64,000 nucleotides of DNA from Afipia sp. (GTDB lineage Bacteria > Pseudomonadota > Alphaproteobacteria > Rhizobiales > Xanthobacteraceae): positions 248,001-312,000 of the forward strand of contig JANINQ010000005.1 of NCBI GenBank assembly GCA_024508675.1. The letters are read 5' to 3'. Shown here piece by piece: positions 62,962 to 64,000 of this stretch (the first letter of the stretch is position 1; every line of letters begins with the position of its first letter). The position numbers were made by a program, and so were the translations under genes. The notes under the pieces are model-generated. The model had not been told where the DNA came from. It did no database searches and saw nothing but the letters and a program-made list of their open reading frames with translations.

Positions 62962-63720
62962 ATGTCGAAGTCTCACGTGTTCAACCGCATCATCGTCGCA
63001 GGCAGCCTGCTGGCACTCGGCACCATGGCCAGCGGATGCTCCTCGCTCGACCGCCTCGCGGCGATCGGCGAAAAGCCGAAGCTCTCGGCCATCGACAATC
63101 CGACCACGCAGGCAGGTTACAAGCCGGTGTCGATGCCGATGCCCGCCCCGCAGCCGGCCTCATTCAATCCGAACTCGCTGTGGCGGAACGGCTCGCGCGC
63201 CTTCTTCAAGGATCAGCGCGCGCACCAGATCGGCGACATCCTGACCGTGCAGGTCAACATCACCGACAAGGCCAACATCGCCAACGAGACCCAGCGCAGC
63301 CGCACCAACTCGGAAAACTCCGGCGTCACCAGCTTCTTCGGCATCAACAAGATTCCCGGCACCAACGCCGCGATCCCGCCGGGCCGCATGCTGACCGCGG
63401 ACTCCACCTCGTCCAGCGACGGCAAGGGTTCGGTCAACCGGCAGGAAGCGCTGCAAACCAACGTCGCCGCCGTGGTGACGCAGCTCCTGCCAAACGGCAA
63501 TCTCGTGGTCGAAGGCAAGCAGGAAATCCGCGTCAACTTCGAAGTCCGCGAACTGATCGTTGCGGGCATCGTGCGGCCGGAAGACATCCAGAGCGACAAC
63601 ACCATCGACTCCAGCAAGATCGCTCAGGCCCGCATCGCCTACGGCGGCCGCGGCCAGATCACGGATGTGCAGCAGGCCCGCTACGGCCAGCAGGCCTTCG
63701 ACATCCTGCTGCCGTTCTGA
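62962..63720 (+). CDS. flgH: L-ring lipoprotein FlgH
   Basis: A 252-residue outer-membrane lipoprotein. Lipobox LLALGTMASGCSS with Cys26. The conserved block SLWRNGSRAFFKDQRAHQIG and DILTVQVNITDKANIANET matches FlgH; it ends with DVQQARYGQQAFDILLPF. Last complete gene of the window. Confidence 0.96.
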   Translation: MSKSHVFNRIIVAGSLLALGTMASGCSSLDRLAAIGEKPKLSAIDNPTTQAGYKPVSMPMPAPQPASFNPNSLWRNGSRAFFKDQRAHQIGDILTVQVNITDKANIANETQRSRTNSENSGVTSFFGINKIPGTNAAIPPGRMLTADSTSSSDGKGSVNRQEALQTNVAAVVTQLLPNGNLVVEGKQEIRVNFEVRELIVAGIVRPEDIQSDNTIDSSKIAQARIAYGGRGQITDVQQARYGQQAFDILLPF

Positions 63721-63841
63721 TCACGTCTCTCAAGCGCAACCTGTTTTCAAGGAGATAAATTCGCATATCGGGACGGCTCCCACCGTCTTTCGAGCTCCCA
63801 CACCAGGCAGCGAACCTAGGCGCGGCACGGTGTTCACGACG

Positions 63842-63872
63842 CGGCTCTCATCAGCTCCCCTGATGGGAGCCG
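63842..63872 (+). terminator. hairpin after flgH
   Basis: CGGCTCTCATCAG and CTGATGGGAGCCG form a 13-bp stem with one T-G pair and a 5-base loop. There is no long U-run, only GATCGTTTG after it. It lies 121 bp after flgH; the rest of 63721-64000 holds no gene that I can support. Confidence 0.55.
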
Positions 63873-64000
63873 TGATCGTTTGACGGCCTCTGCCTTGGTG
63901 CAATCCGCGAACACAAGCCGCCTTTGACCCGAACCAGTAACCTTTTGGTCACCCTGGAAGCCGAATGACGCCGCTGTGGTTAGTTAGGTAACGCTCGTTG

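Overview
The window looks like a chromosomal segment of an alphaproteobacterium of the Hyphomicrobiales, most likely the Bradyrhizobium / Rhodopseudomonas / Afipia group (Nitrobacteraceae). The reasons are the high GC content, a GTTC-N7-GTTC type LexA box in front of recA, the hybrid kinase CckA beside a flagellar cluster with a CtrA-type box (TTAA-N7-TTAA), a MotE homologue, and many short palindromic repeats of the kind common in that family. No database search was possible; names rest on recognisable motifs, gene order and family knowledge.

0-13 kb is mostly housekeeping: a two-winged-helix regulator, a YbaL-type antiporter, alaS, a PPK2 polyphosphate kinase, a tandem glycine riboswitch driving gcvT-gcvH-gcvP, and recA. 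The recA upstream region carries a LexA box over a good promoter and, further upstream, a terminator-like 19-bp perfect hairpin with a third pairing segment.

13-37 kb is a mosaic of small genes: two VOC proteins, GNAT enzymes, two paralogous 62-residue proteins, three single-domain PilZ proteins, an AraC/MFS pair, a DsbA-family oxidoreductase, an XRE regulator with a perfect palindrome, a SET-domain protein with a histone-H1-like tail, a TetR regulator facing three tandem YciB-like membrane proteins, a carotenoid oxygenase with its own TetR regulator, an orphan MetQ-like binding protein with a hairpin-rich leader, and a class I fumarase.

38-44.7 kb is the most accessory part. It holds an AT-rich gene resembling uracil-DNA glycosylases, a small GIY-YIG gene bracketed by two inverted palindromes (a possible mobile cassette), a non-coding element of about 490 bp with nested hairpins, clustered dispersed repeats, then cupin, GST and secreted-protein genes and a Tim44-like membrane protein.

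44.9-63.7 kb is cckA plus flagellar genes in four transcription units: flgB-flgC-fliE-fliQ-fliR-flhB (minus, CtrA-type box upstream), fliO-fliP (plus), fliL-fliM-DUF6468-motE-large envelope protein (minus), and flgF-flgG-flgA-flgH (plus, with a near-consensus sigma-54 promoter). They encode the export gate, rod, switch, L-ring and P-ring chaperone. CckA normally feeds phosphate to CtrA, which fits control of the early flagellar genes encoded beside it. No CRISPR array, tRNA, rRNA, prophage or insertion-sequence transposase was seen.
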